64,000 nucleotides of DNA from Colletes latitarsis (lineage: Eukaryota > Arthropoda > Insecta > Hymenoptera > Colletidae): assembly GCF_051014445.1 (NCBI RefSeq), contig NC_135137.1, positions 23,623,501 to 23,687,500 on the forward strand, in the 5' to 3' direction. The translations under genes and the position numbers were made by a program. The notes under the pieces were generated by a model. The model was given only the letters and a program-made list of their open reading frames with translations. It did not search any database and had not been told where the DNA came from. Shown here piece after piece: positions 1 through 11,112 of the stretch; position 1 is the first letter of the stretch; each line of letters opens with the position of its first letter.

Positions 1-451
1 TGTTGTCCAGTTCTCGCCTACCTTCCAGCCATGGATTACTCTGATCGTGGAGTACGAGGCGAGCGTAACGTCTATGTATGTGGCGCCACGGTGTGATTTG
101 AAAGTCGGGGGATTGCCAGGTTCGTTTAGTACTAAAAGGTTGGTGCTGGCAAGAAAGGACTCTAATTTCTCGCCATGCTCGTCGGCGGTTTCGCACTGCC
201 AAAGCGGAGATATAGCGTTGGCGTCGGCCGCAATAATTATGTTCTTTCCCGGTAGTGTGCGGTAGATTCTATTGATGTGATCGAGGTATGGTTCTATTGC
301 GTGACAGTGTTGAAAGTACATACTGGTGATATAGAATCTCACGTGAGGGATTGTTAGTTCGATGCATGTGCAGTGTTCGTCACTCAGGTGAGCTATTTTT
401 AATACTGTAAGGCTTGGGTTTCTGACAACGATTCCGGTCTGCAGAACGGCC
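1..451 (-). pseudogene. R1-clade LINE ORF2, endonuclease domain fragment
   Basis: Read on the minus strand, this stretch is open and encodes an apurinic-like endonuclease (EEP family), the domain that nicks target DNA for LINE insertion. Visible motifs are IIIAADANAISPLW near 195-240 (the D-x-N catalytic motif) and YIDVTLAS near 55-80. The frame runs off the left edge, so the SDH histidine motif and the RT are outside the window. The upstream side ends abruptly in a C-rich run at about 451-465. It closely resembles the endonuclease of LINE-C (16902-18041), so it belongs to the same R1-clade subfamily. No start codon is present; it is a truncated copy. Confidence 0.85.
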
Positions 452-1222
452 CCCCCCCCCCTCCCCACCCTCGGAGACAGTTAGTACTAAAAAAATTCTC
501 AAAATTCGAGAAAAAAAAGCGACCGTCCAGCCATGTAGGGCACCTGAAACTGCACAAGTATCGTGTAGGCGAATATACGCGTTAACGAGCTCGTTTTCGA
601 GTTATTGACGAAAAAATCGTATGTATATATGTCTGATATAAAAAAAAGATAGAGACAATAAATGTCTGTCAGCTTATTTAACGTCTGTAGCAGGCTGTAC
701 CGTGCCTGGGCTTTCGCCTATACTGGTAGGTGTTAGGGCGTTAACCATTGCCAGTGGAAATATACAAGATCTTGTGCGCATGTGGGCTTGGAAATCCCCC
801 CCTTCAGGATCGTCAGTGGGATGGACCGTCCCCATTTCGGGGAAGTGACTCTCGTAGCCGCTTCCTCGGTGGGGCCTCCTGGGCATGCCCAAGAGAGGAT
901 CGCCATGAGGAGGCGGAGTCACCAGCTTTTGGCTCGGTCCCATGCAGGCTCACGTGATTGTATTCACCCGAACTCAGTGTGTCCGAGGATACGCTGCCTG
1001 CGATGTTACTGGTGTCGTTGATGATTTTCCTCGGTGTTTGCAGGTGTCTCTTTCCTTGGTTTGTCTCCGGTTATTCTCTGTTGTCCGGTCATTTGTGTGG
1101 TTTTCCTGTGTTGTTTATGATGCTGCATTTTCGTTTCCGCGATCTCGCTCTTCTCTGATTCTTAGTGCGTGTGTGGCGTATGTTACTAAGTGTCTGTAGG
1201 TCTTCTCTTGCACTAGTTCGTC
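452..1222 (-). other. probable LINE 3' region and AT-rich spacer, no gene
   Basis: From about 640 to 1222 the minus strand continues downstream of the LINE ORF2 end at 1223-2021, so it is most simply the 3' untranslated part of that copy. A C-rich tract (about 451-465) followed by AT-rich sequence (to about 640) separates it from the endonuclease fragment at 1-451. No poly-A tail or target duplication could be placed. Short ORFs on both strands show no recognisable domain. Confidence 0.4.
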
Positions 1223-2021
1223 TTATGAGCAAGGCCAGCGCTTGCTGGCTCTTTGCAGCGATTCTGTAAATATCGTTCGTACATCGCATAGGAGATTGCA
1301 ATCGTATAAAATGTACTTGCCAGAGTCGCTTGCTCCATATTCGCAGAGGTCATCTTGTCTGATATTCATTGCCTTTTGTTTGTCTCTGATTTTGCCATGT
1401 CTGGACAGAATTTCCATACAGTAGAGGTTTAGGTCAATCCAATTCGCGTTTAGCCTTTATATTCTGAAAGTATTCATATGTGATCCTTCCCTTGGTCGAT
1501 TCTGTCTAGTTTGTTGTCCATGTGTTTATTACTATTACTTCTGATCTAATCTGTTTTCCAAGTAGTTTTCTTTGCGCTACGTCCGGAGCGTTTCCTTACG
1601 GGATAAAGTGCATATTACCTATTCTGAACTCTATGTTATTTTTCAGGTTGTATTTCGCTACTTTTTCTTTTAACAGCAGTTCTATTGGTATGGCTGCTGC
1701 GAGCACTCTGCGTGCATCAGTTGATATCGTCCTGTACGCCTTTGTTACTCGTAGAAGTACGTGTCGTGCCTGTGTTAGTTTCCTTGCATGCCAACCATTG
1801 ATTTTATCGCTCCATGACGCTGCTGCGTATGTGACGATAGGTATGAAGATTCCTTTGTAAAGTGTGTTCATGTTTTTATTGTTGATTCTCCAGTTTGATT
1901 TTGTTAGGTGGGCTAGCTTATTGAAGATGTTTTTCCCTTTCTCGGTTATGTCCTGTATATGTGGTGCGATGTTTAGTCTTGTTCCGTAGTGCACCCCTAG
2001 ATACCTTACTATTGGCTTCAT
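1223..2021 (-). pseudogene. R1-clade LINE ORF2, RT thumb and C-terminal zinc knuckle
   Basis: The minus strand encodes the part after the RT palm. The 141-residue segment at 1596-2021 begins with IVRYLGVHYG and contains YKGIFIPIVTYAAASW and VTKAYRTISTDA, all standard in the R1-clade thumb region. Further downstream (1223-1417) a decayed C-terminal knuckle is seen (LCEYG...KYILYDC). The frame is lost between the two pieces. The upstream palm lies at 5696-6047; a piggyBac insertion at the TTAA at 2023 separates them. Dead copy of the LINE-C subfamily. Confidence 0.85.
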
Positions 2022-2330
2022 TTTAACACATTGAGCGCCGGCGGTATCCGAGACATTTAAAACCTGAGCGCCGGCACCGTATTGGCCGCTTAAAGCCCGA
2101 ACGCCGGCTTTATTCGGTTGTTTACGATCAATGAGTAGCTAAAGAAAATATTTAAAACTTTACACATTTTTGTAAAATAATATATTTTGTTTGCATATTC
2201 GTCATATACAATTTAACGGAAACGAAAAATAGAAACAAAATCGACATTTGTAATTTATAATTATAGAAAAAATACAGTTTTTTATTTCATAGTGGATTAT
2301 TACATATATAATATAAACAGAAAAAAAATA

Positions 2331-5300
2331 TTAATATTTAAGGGATGTATATTTTTCGAAGCATTGTCCAAGATGTAAGATTACTAGGCATTGAGAACAC
2401 ATAAAGCTACTCTCGCTTCTTTTTTTAGTAGCAGAGCAAACTTTACATGGACGTCGTACATATCGGCTTTTCCCCCCTGATGCAGCAATTTTAGTAGTTT
2501 TATGTTTCTTCATATCACCCGAAAGCCTCAGGGGGTGATCAAATTTTGGTGTACGAGGTGTAGAAACAAATGCAGAAGTAGGTACTTGTTCCATACAATC
2601 ATTTGATACATTTTGAGTATTTGAGTATTCCTCGATCCATTAACGTGCAACAGCATATAAAAATTTTTTATATTTTATAATGTTACCATTGAACTCAATA
2701 TATAATTTAAATGCATTAAACATTGCACAATTTAAAAGAAACAATACTGTCTTCTTTGTCCACTTCACCGTTTTTCTCATGATAGAATAATATGATAAAT
2801 ACTGGTCAGCCAAATGTACACCCATCATATATTTGTTATAATCTATGACGGAATGCGGTTTTATAATTTCTTTCTTCGTTTTCCAATATATTTTATTCGT
2901 TTTTGTTAATTCTCCCGAATGTATTGTAGAAACCATGTATACGGTTTTCTGTTTTGCTTTCCACGTCTGTACTAAAATTTCACCTTTTCTTTTAAATGCA
3001 TAATCTCCAGTTTTTAATCTGAAATGCTTTAAAGACTCGGGAACACCTCCATTCGCTCTAATTGTACCGCAAACTCGTGTATCATTTTTCATAAACAATT
3101 CTGCGATATTAATGCTGTTATAATAATTGACCATATACAGGGTATTCGACCACCCATGGGAAAAATATTAATGGGAGATTCTAGAAGCCAAAATAAGACG
3201 AAAATCAAGAATACCAATTTGTTGATGGAGGCTTCGTTAAAAAGTTATTAACGTTTAAAGTTGCGGCTGTAGAACGGCAATTTGTCCATCTATTTGAATT
3301 TTTTTGTCGAAAATGGGTTGGATTTTGGGTGTATGTCTATTCACCAAAAATTATTGTAATTGATCCCTGTAACCGAAAATAATTTTTTTCCAGAACGATT
3401 TGAAATTTTTTAATTTTGTCGAAAAATTTCACACCTTCTCGAATTTTTTTCTCGAAACTGAGTAGGATTTCCGGGATATATCTATTGATAAAAAATGATT
3501 ATAATTGACCCCCGCAACCGGAAATAATTTTTACAGAACGATTTGTATCTTTTCAATTTCGCCGAAAAATTTAGGCACCTACCCCCTGTCGATTTTACTT
3601 AAAAATTTGTTTTTGATTTTTAATAATTTCGCTTGACGTCCTACAGAAAAGTTGTTTAATACTTTTTTGTAGGTACCTATGGGCCCTACTTCAGAAAAAA
3701 GTTACATTGAAATATATTCACTATTGTAGGAGTTATGGCGGTTTGAAAATTGAACCATTTTCATGGGGTGTTTCTCATTTTTCGGGGTCAAGGACCAACT
3801 TTTCGAATATTTTTGCGATTTGTACATATTCTCCACCAAAATACACGTAGTTTGCTTTTTGAACATTAAAATCGTCCAATCCGTTCAGAAGTTATGATAT
3901 TTTAAAGATTCGCATGAAATTTACGGGAAGCATTTTTGACCTGAAATTATATTTTCGGTAAGGAATTTTTTTCTCGAAAATGGATAGGATTTTAAGGGTA
4001 TGTCTATTGACTAAAAATTATTATAATTGGTCCCTGCAATCAAAAATAATTTTTCTAGGACGATTTAAAGTTTTTTAATTTTGTTGAAAAATTTCACACA
4101 TTCTCGAATTTTTTTCTCCAAACTGAGTAGGATTTCCGGGGGTATATCTATTCATCAAAAATGATTATAATCAACCCTTGCAATCGGAAATATTTTTTTT
4201 AGAACGATTTGAAAAATTTTTTTTCACTGAGAAATTTCACCACCTACCCGAATTTTTTACTCGAAGGAGGGTAGGATTTCGGGGATATATGTATTCATTA
4301 AAAACGATTGTAATTGACCCACGCAACCGAAAATAATTTTTCCAAAACGATTTGAAATTTTTTAATTTAATTGTTAATAACTTTTTAACGAAGCCTCCAT
4401 CAACAAATTGGTATTCTTGATTTTCGCTTTATTTTGGTCTCTAGAATTCTCCATTAAAATTTTTCCCAGAGGTGGCCGAACACCCTGTATAAGTAATATC
4501 CCAAACATATATTTTTATCCAGCAATGACATTATAATCTGGTCCAATTTTTTGCCTTCCGCACAGTATATTTCCATGTTGCAAATATATCCACTTTTAGC
4601 TTCGCATAACATACGTCAAAGTAGACCATACTTTATTATTTTTGCTGGATTGTATATTTTTACACACAATTTTCTGCGCCATGGAATAATGCTTTCATCA
4701 AGCGAAAGTTCTTTTCTAGGGGTGTATACCGATTTAAATTTATTTAATAAATAGCTTAGTACGGGTTGAATTTTTTCGAGTTTATTAGAGCCACTTATTC
4801 TTTGATTATTTGAAAAATGCCACGCGTTCGATGGTGTTTTAGTATAAAACTCCGAGGACCAATAATCATCTTTTAAATCTTTTTTTACTTGGCCCATCAA
4901 TATAATCATGCCAAGAAATTTCTTCATCTCGGCTAGAGAAATATCATTCCACTTAGACATTTTCTTCTCCTTGCTCATGTTGTCCTTGTTTTGCTGATAA
5001 TAGATATTGGATTCATTTACCATCAACTGAAATAAATCATTGCCAATATACAATTCGACGACTTCTTTTATACTTTTCTTGTCAGCAGCAAAAATCTTTG
5101 GACCGGGTTCAGCAGTAAAATCCGGTATATTAGAAACTTTATCGACATCTGACCATGATTCACTGTAACTATGCGATTCTGTGAACATTTCAATCTCACT
5201 AGAATCATCGGAATCACTCGAATATTGTAAGGGAACAGCTCTTGATCTTCTCCTTGAACCCACATCACTATCACTGTCTTCGACTTGTATATCAAAATTT

Positions 5301-5359
5301 TCTGAATGGATCGAATAATCCGATAGAGGGTCAGCAATATACTCATTAACTTCACTCAT
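2331..5359 (-). pseudogene. piggyBac transposase (DDE_Tnp_1_7), interrupted
   Basis: This enzyme would cut and paste the element at TTAA. The likely start is the ATG at 5359 (MSEVNEYIADPL), followed by an acidic Ser/Asp-rich N-terminus typical of the family. The catalytic core shows KKFLGMIILMG and the first catalytic aspartate in LSLDESIIPWR. The C-terminal core is at 2640-3134, and a cysteine-rich domain (CKVCS...CSQCLVILH) at 2331-2594 matches the DNA-binding CRD. It is inactivated by an in-frame TGA at 4616-4618, a TAA near 2640, and a MITE inserted between 3134 and 4491. Without the insertion the length would be about 557 residues, close to the normal family size. Confidence 0.92.
3136..4489. 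mobile_element. foldback MITE (mariner-like termini) inside piggyBac
   Basis: A 1,354-bp non-coding element flanked by TA (3134-3135 and 4490-4491). Its ends TACAGGG...CCCTGTA open terminal inverted repeats of about 115 bp that run to about 3250 and from about 4373. The interior has no coding capacity and contains about five diverged copies of a 125-145-bp AT-rich module, starting near 3299, 3447, 3968, 4107 and 4252. The terminal motif GTGTTCGGCCACCCCTGGG is shared with the end of the mariner-like relic at 61335, which suggests which enzyme family mobilised it (inference). Confidence 0.9.
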
Positions 5360-5695
5360 ATTATATGGGTAAAAAGGTACAGAATAATAAGACTTATTAT
5401 ACTGTTCAACCAAAAGCGTAAGCCTACGAAAGATGTACCGACTACTGAATACACTGCTCGACAGTGACTCTTGCTTGAGTTGTTTCTGAACCATTGTATG
5501 CGTTTTGTTTTTAGAATATAACAAATCGGCATAGTCGCGACAAGTGAATGCAAATCGCGAAACAAAACATTTTGGCATTATTGCGGGGCCAGCACACAAA
5601 CGATAGACTCAGAAATCCACGTTTTCGCGGGACCGACGCTCAAGTGCCAGACTGGGAATCCCGCATTTTTGCAGGGCCGGCGCTCAATGTGTTAA

Positions 5696-6047
5696 GTGAC
5701 GTTTGTTCTATTTTTACTGTAGGGGGGGGCGTCTTATGTCGAGGAGGCCTTTTACCAGTAGCATCTCAGATTTGGTTTTGGAGAGTTCCAGTTTTTGTTT
5801 TTTGCACCAATTGATTAATAGGTTTGTTGCTCGGTTTGCTTTGTCCTTTAGTTGTTGTCTCGAGACAACTAGGACCGCTAGATCATCTACATATGCTATG
5901 GATTTGAAGTTCTCTGCGTTTAGGGCGCTAATGGCATCGTCGAAGATAAGGTTCCAAAAATGTGGGCCCAGGATTGACCCTTGCGGGCAACTCTTGTTTG
6001 CAAAGCACCCCTCAACCTCTGGAGATGGAAACGTTTGTGGCTAATTA
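5696..6047 (-). pseudogene. R1-clade LINE ORF2, reverse transcriptase palm
   Basis: The minus strand encodes the RT palm: KSCPQGSILGPHFWNL (domain 4) and the catalytic box AYVDDLAVLVVS (domain 5), then LSKTKSEMLLVKGLLD. It is the upstream neighbour of the thumb fragment at 1223-2021, the piggyBac copy having inserted between them. A frameshift lies in the run of G/C at about 5722-5729 and a stop near the 6047 edge. Upstream it is cut by the pogo-like element at 6052. Confidence 0.9.
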
Positions 6048-6051
6048 TTTC

Positions 6052-7311
6052 TTAAAGGATACAGTTTCTGAAAAAAGTACTACATCCAGAATTGTACAGT
6101 TCAGAGTGATGCATTCGATGGCGTTCTTGAAATCGACCTTGAGGTCCATTTTCAAGGTCATTTGAAAATCATTTCATGTTTATCAAAGGGAGTACGTATT
6201 TTGCTTTTCACTCCGAGAATCGATAGAGCGTAAAATTTTACATTCATTGTCAGAGCGTTGATGGTTTCTAAATGAAACAAGCTTCTGCAATTTAATTTAA
6301 AATTGTTTATTGATCCAACCAATTAAGGCAAGATCAGTCAATAATTCGATCAATAAAGAAATTAAAAGTTAATTATTCATTCAAATAAGGTAAGATGTGT
6401 GATCGAGATCCAGCCGGTAAAGGCAAGATTTCGTAATTTCTTTTCACATATGTCTATGAATATAAATTCCATGGTAATTGGTATTATTCTTTATATTCAT
6501 GACAGTAATGAGGAATAGCTTTATCTTCTATCGCAAAAAAATGCTCCATAGACAGAGAGTTAGTACACCACGCATATTTTATTACTGCAATGTTATTGCA
6601 GATTTTGCAGACTGTATCGCAATTTTTTAAACAGAAATCGACAGGCATTTCACATTTATCTGGTTTTTCTCCAATATATCCACTTTTCCACTAGGCATAT
6701 TTAATCATGTTTTGGAATCGCGGTGATAAAATTGAGTGTGGATTAATGATTGAATTTTGAGGATATTATTCTTCAAATGTAGGTGTATAAGAGAATTAAG
6801 TCCGAAAATTGTTTCAGGAAGTTTTTCCACGGTCTGAATACGTAGACATTCAATGGTTAAATGAAGCCAGTTGTTCCCGCAGGAATTGTAAGGATTTTTA
6901 CTTCTTTGTTATCCTTTTCTATATTTTCAAATCTCTTTTCTGTTTGTCCTGACCAAACATCCAAACACAAAATAGACTTCTTGCCAGTATTAGGCAAAAA
7001 AACATATTCAAACCATTAAATAACATTGTCGGATGTCAACTTTCCAGATTTTCTGTTTTGTACATTGACTTTTGTATTATCGGTCCAAAACGGCCGCTTG
7101 TTTCTTGCAGAACTATTAATAAGGGGGATTTCAGGGTACCATTGGCAGATATTAAAGGTTGTATTGTATAACTGTGAGTCAAGGAGTTCAGAGATTGAGC
7201 AAGACACTCCACTTTCAAAGAACCCTTTGAGGCCAATGTACGACCAGCATGTGTTTCCAAATTGAACCCTGACTGATCTGAATTGTAAATGTTTGCTGTC
7301 CCTAACAAGCC
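6052..7311 (-). pseudogene. pogo/Tigger-like transposase relic, copy 1
   Basis: The minus strand encodes fragments of a DDE_1-type (pogo/CENP-B-like) transposase. From the 7308 side: YNSDQSGFNLETHAGRTLA (first catalytic Asp region), LTHSYTIQPLISANGTLKSP and ETSGRFGPIIQ. Further down (about 6500-6640) is a degraded C-terminal cysteine/histidine domain (KYAWC...MEHFF...HYC in shifted frames). Many stops and frameshifts. The same sequence recurs at 41865-44808, and a sister family member sits at 45395-57420. The N-terminal part is missing because a LINE 3' end begins at 7312. Superfamily assignment is by motif resemblance. Confidence 0.7.
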
Positions 7312-7480
7312 TTTTTTTTTTTGTACTTGGGGAAATCATAGAAACTCGCGGGCCCACCCTAAGGGCGGGCCGGCGGGTAGTGCCGGACTCTTACTGGCTA
7401 AAACCCCACGATGACTATCCTCAGACGCCTGGCGAGGGACCGGGAACTCTAATGAGACATCACAGAGTCCCCCGCCGCGT
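7312..7480 (-). mobile_element. LINE-D 3' end, 5'-truncated
   Basis: A poly-T run (poly-A on the minus strand) followed by a GTACTTGGGGAAATC-type sequence and a CCCCACGATGAC block. These are the hallmarks of the 3' termini of the R1-clade LINEs seen at 24335, 29777, 44811 and 62490. Only about 170 bp remain. Its junction with the pogo-like relic is the same as at 44808-44812. Confidence 0.75.
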
Positions 7481-7482
7481 CG

Positions 7483-10400
7483 CACAGTGGGCGATTTTGG
7501 CAATCTAGCTTTACTAAATTAATAACTTTTTACTGACTGAAGTTATTTGCCTAAAGTTTTTTCAATATCTTTTTAATGTCTTCAGAGCATGTTACGAATA
7601 TAAAATTTTAGTCATACTCACATTTTTAATGAAGAAAAAATGGTCAAATGTCACTTTCGTCAGACGAATCATATGAATCGCTGGAATCTGATGATGGATT
7701 CTGATCTTCATTTTTTAATAATAGGCTGACATCAGGGCTTCTATTGTGTTGTTTGGATGATTTGAATGAAAAGGCGTTGTTGCTCGATATTTTCGGATCA
7801 GATGAAAACAGACATCTATTTAATATGTCTCTGTTGGTACATATTCGCGAGTTCTTTCGTGTAAATATTTCTCAATAACGTCTGTAGTCTTTATGTCTAC
7901 TCCTCTGGGCTTCTTCTGATAATTGTCCTAATGGTAAAATACAGTTGTCTAATATATCTCTTCCATGGACAAGAATCTTGTGAACAGTTGACGGCATATA
8001 ATACCAAGGATATAATTTTAAATATAATTTTCTTGTTTCTTCAATATACGCAGCAAATTTATTGGAATCTATTTGTGAAGTGGTGGATATGGTTTCTAAA
8101 ATTACTCGAAATCGATGAATTAAAGTTTTGTCAATTCCGGTAATTGCTGCCGAAGTGTCGTCGGTATTTTTAAAAAATCTTCTAACAGTGTTTCCGTCAT
8201 TCGTAGTTCCATGCCCTTGCTTAACAACATCCACTAAAAGGCCCATTTCGGTTTTGAATTTAATTTGTATTTCCTTCTTCCTATTGGCAACCTTTTCCTT
8301 GTCAACTGCTGAACGTAGTTGCCATTTTTTAATTTCCAGTCGATAGGCTATGTGCAGCAAGCATTCAAAGCACCTAATCCATGAATGTAATGGAGATATG
8401 CCAAAATTAAACATTTCATTGTTTACTGGTTTGTTAATTATAGTTTGATTCATTTCTGATAGTTTCGCGCCACATACAGGGTGTCCCGTAAATAGTGTAA
8501 GAGCCGGAAATGTGGGGTAGCTGAGACGATTCTGAACAACAATTTCCTTTGCAAAAATGTCGGATGGAGCTTCGTTTTTGAATTATTAACGAAAAACACT
8601 GACGAATCACGGCGCGCGCCTGCCGCGCGCTCAGGGCCGTCCGAACTAAGAGAGCCACCGTGTCGGGTAGGTAGCAAGATGTGCATCGGAGATACGTCGA
8701 GGAACGAATACAAATAATTAAAAATACTACCACCGCAACTGTTACCTCTGCGGATTGGATAAATCAGCCAGCTAAATCGAATTTATTAATTATTTGTATT
8801 CGCTGTTTCCAAGGAAGAAGGAATAAAATGTGGGAAGATACTCTCGGAATTTTTAGGAAATTAATTCTTCGCACCTGAGTAACGCTTCTCGCCAGTGTGT
8901 TAAAATTAAAATAAGAATTATTTTCAGAAAATTAAAATAAATACGGTAAGAACCATTTGTAATCGTTTGTTATTAAAAACTGTACTGGAAAAGCAGACTG
9001 GATTTGTGCATACCGAAACATTCCTCGCATGCAAGGGATTAATAGAGAATTAATTGAAATTCGCCTTACCCATTTACTTGCAAGTTGCAATAGGGCCGGT
9101 TAGTGCACCCCTGTCAATCATGGAAAGGTCGAAGACCCCAATAAAAATCAGCTGATGGGACGGCCCGGTCACTGCACCCGCTTCTTACCCCGAAAATGTA
9201 AAAGTGAAAAGTGCTAGTGACCGTGCTGTGAAGTGTTTTCGGGGTAAGAAGCGAGTGCAGTGACCGGGCCGTCCCATCAGCTGATTTTTATTGGGGTCTT
9301 CGACCTTTCCATGATTGACAGGGGTGCACTAACCGGCCCTATTGCAACTTGCAAGTAAATGGGTAAGGCGAATTTCAATTAATTCTCTATTAATCCCTTG
9401 CATGCGAGGAATGTTTCGGTATGCACAAATCCAGTCTGCTTTTCCAGTACAGTTTTTAATAACAAACGATTACAAATGGTTCTTACCGTATTTATTTTAA
9501 TTTTCTGAAAATAATTCTTATTTTAATTTTAACACACTGGCGAGAAGCGTTACTCAGGTGCGAAGAATTAATTTCCTAAAAATTCCGAGAGTATCTTCCC
9601 ACATTTTATTCCTTCTTCCTTGGAAACAGCGAATACAAATAATTAATAAATTCGATTTAGCTGGCTGATTTATCCAATCCGCAGAGGTAACAGTTGCGGT
9701 GGTAGTATTTTTAATTATTTGTATTCGTTCCTCGACGTATCTCCGATGCACATCTTGCTACCTACCCGACACGGTGGCTCTCTTAGTTCGGACGGCCCTG
9801 AGCGCGCGGCAGGCGCGCGCCGTGATTCGTCAGTGTTTTTCGTTAATAATTCAAAAACGAAGCTCCATCCGACATTTTTGCAAAGGAAATTGTTGTTCAG
9901 AATCGTCTCAGCTACCCCACATTTCCGGCTCTTACACTATTTACGGGACACCCTGTATATAGCAGGTTTGACTAAAAGTATATTGTGAAAGTGAAGTGCA
10001 TATTTTACCATCTACCATTGTGAAGAGTAATTGACATGTTACCAGTATTTTAATACTTTCAAACATTACGCTCACAGGTCGAAGTTCATCTATTTGTGAT
10101 TTAATTTGGTCTATCTCAAATTTTATTAAATCTGCAGATTCCTTTTTATATAGTAGTTTAATCGGTCGACAGTACCTTACGGAAGAAGGACTCGAGTTGA
10201 ACCAAATAATAGTTTTATTTTTATGTGAATTTAAATAATACAGCTGAAGAGGGACCATCGTCAGATTCCGGATTTGTAAATTTTTGTTTATAACGGCTTT
10301 GGTTAGAGCTACCGTCACAACCCCATTTAGCGATTAGAAAAAATGAACAAGTACTTAAATCACTTGATATGTTCTTCAAGAAATCTTCTTTTAGAGAGCA

Positions 10401-11112
10401 AATACGTTGAATAGTGTGATCCATTAAATTTTGCACCTTTACTTCTGCTGAATCTTCTGTAACTTTTATAAATGACTCAATAGGATAACACTTTTGCTTT
10501 TCACGCTTAATAATTTCATAGCTAGGGTAACTGTTATTTCCTATACTTTTCCACTGTTTTCGAATCATTTTATATTGATTGGTACTCAACTTTGCGTTGA
10601 CCATAAGCGCAAGCGCTTATTCACCGTTTAATGTTGCGTTCGCATTCGTTCGATTACAAACGGTTCTTAATTTCTTTATATGTGTCGCTGCTCAATTCTG
10701 CTGCTAACAAAACCTCTTGCTTACTTTTCATCTCTAACAGGTGTTGAACCTTTCGCTTCTTTACCGGACTGGAACATTGACCAAATGGTATTTTGGGTCT
10801 TCCAGCTTTTGATCTTGATGTTGAAGAAGACTGTGCGAAGGATAGAATTTTATTCGGTAACAAAAATTCCAAATTTAGCCAGTTTTCATTGTTGGAAACA
10901 AATCTGTCCAAATGCTTGTTGCATTTCTCCCACTTTGCTTTAAGTCTTGTTAAAAAGCACGAAACTGACTTTTGTAGATCAGACATTGCTTCCGCATCAG
11001 GTTCACATATATTGCATTTATTTAAAATAAACGATGTCACTTCATCACTACTCTTTTTGGATGGATTCATCCAGAAATTGAACAGATGTCTTTTCGTTAT
11101 GTTTTCACTCAT
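7483..11112 (-). pseudogene. large transposon-type protein of unassigned family, broken
   Basis: Several minus-strand segments form one decayed protein. N-terminus 10654-11112 (MSENITKRHLFNFWMNPSKK), then 10221-10604 (LSTNQYKMIRKQW...CYPIESFIKVTE...LMDHTIQRI), 9941-10260, then 7872-8473 (GISPLHSWIRCFECLLHIAY, VKQGHGTTNDGNTVRRFF, LPLGQLSEEAQ), and a frameshifted C-terminus to about 7645 ending in an acidic Ser/Asp tail. I recall proteins with this architecture as repeated and unannotated in arthropod and cnidarian genomes, but I cannot name the superfamily. At least two frameshifts and the 1,485-bp palindrome at 8474-9958 break it. CAGTGGGCGATTTTGG near 7485 may be the transposon terminus; the other end was not found. 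Confidence 0.6.
8474..9958. mobile_element. palindromic foldback element, 723-bp arms
   Basis: Positions x and 18432-x are complementary throughout. The arms are 8474-9196 and 9236-9958 (723 bp each), separated by a 39-bp loop. I saw only one mismatch (next to the loop) when reading the arms against each other. The tips are ATACAGGGTGTCCCG...CGGGACACCCTGTAT, flanked by TA, in the style of mariner-like ends. Each arm has only short ORFs, mirrored between arms, with no recognised domain. It interrupts the gene at 7483-11112. A second copy retaining the loop and one arm is at 20434-23046. Confidence 0.93.

Larger units (their letters stand above)
2023..5695 (-). mobile_element. piggyBac-type DNA transposon
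   Basis: The element is bounded by TTAA on both sides (2023-2026 and 5692-5695), the target duplication of the piggyBac superfamily. Its terminal inverted repeats begin CACATTGAGCGCCGGC at 2027 and are mirrored at the right end. It interrupts the RT of a minus-strand LINE (5696-6047 rejoins 1223-2021). It encodes a piggyBac transposase on the minus strand and carries a 1,354-bp MITE (3136-4489). Related GCGCCGGC-containing motifs recur just inside both ends. Confidence 0.93.

Noticed and set aside
3299..4360. CRISPR-like repeat array
   Set aside because: The repeats are long, diverged and contiguous rather than short identical repeats with unique spacers, and they lie inside a MITE.
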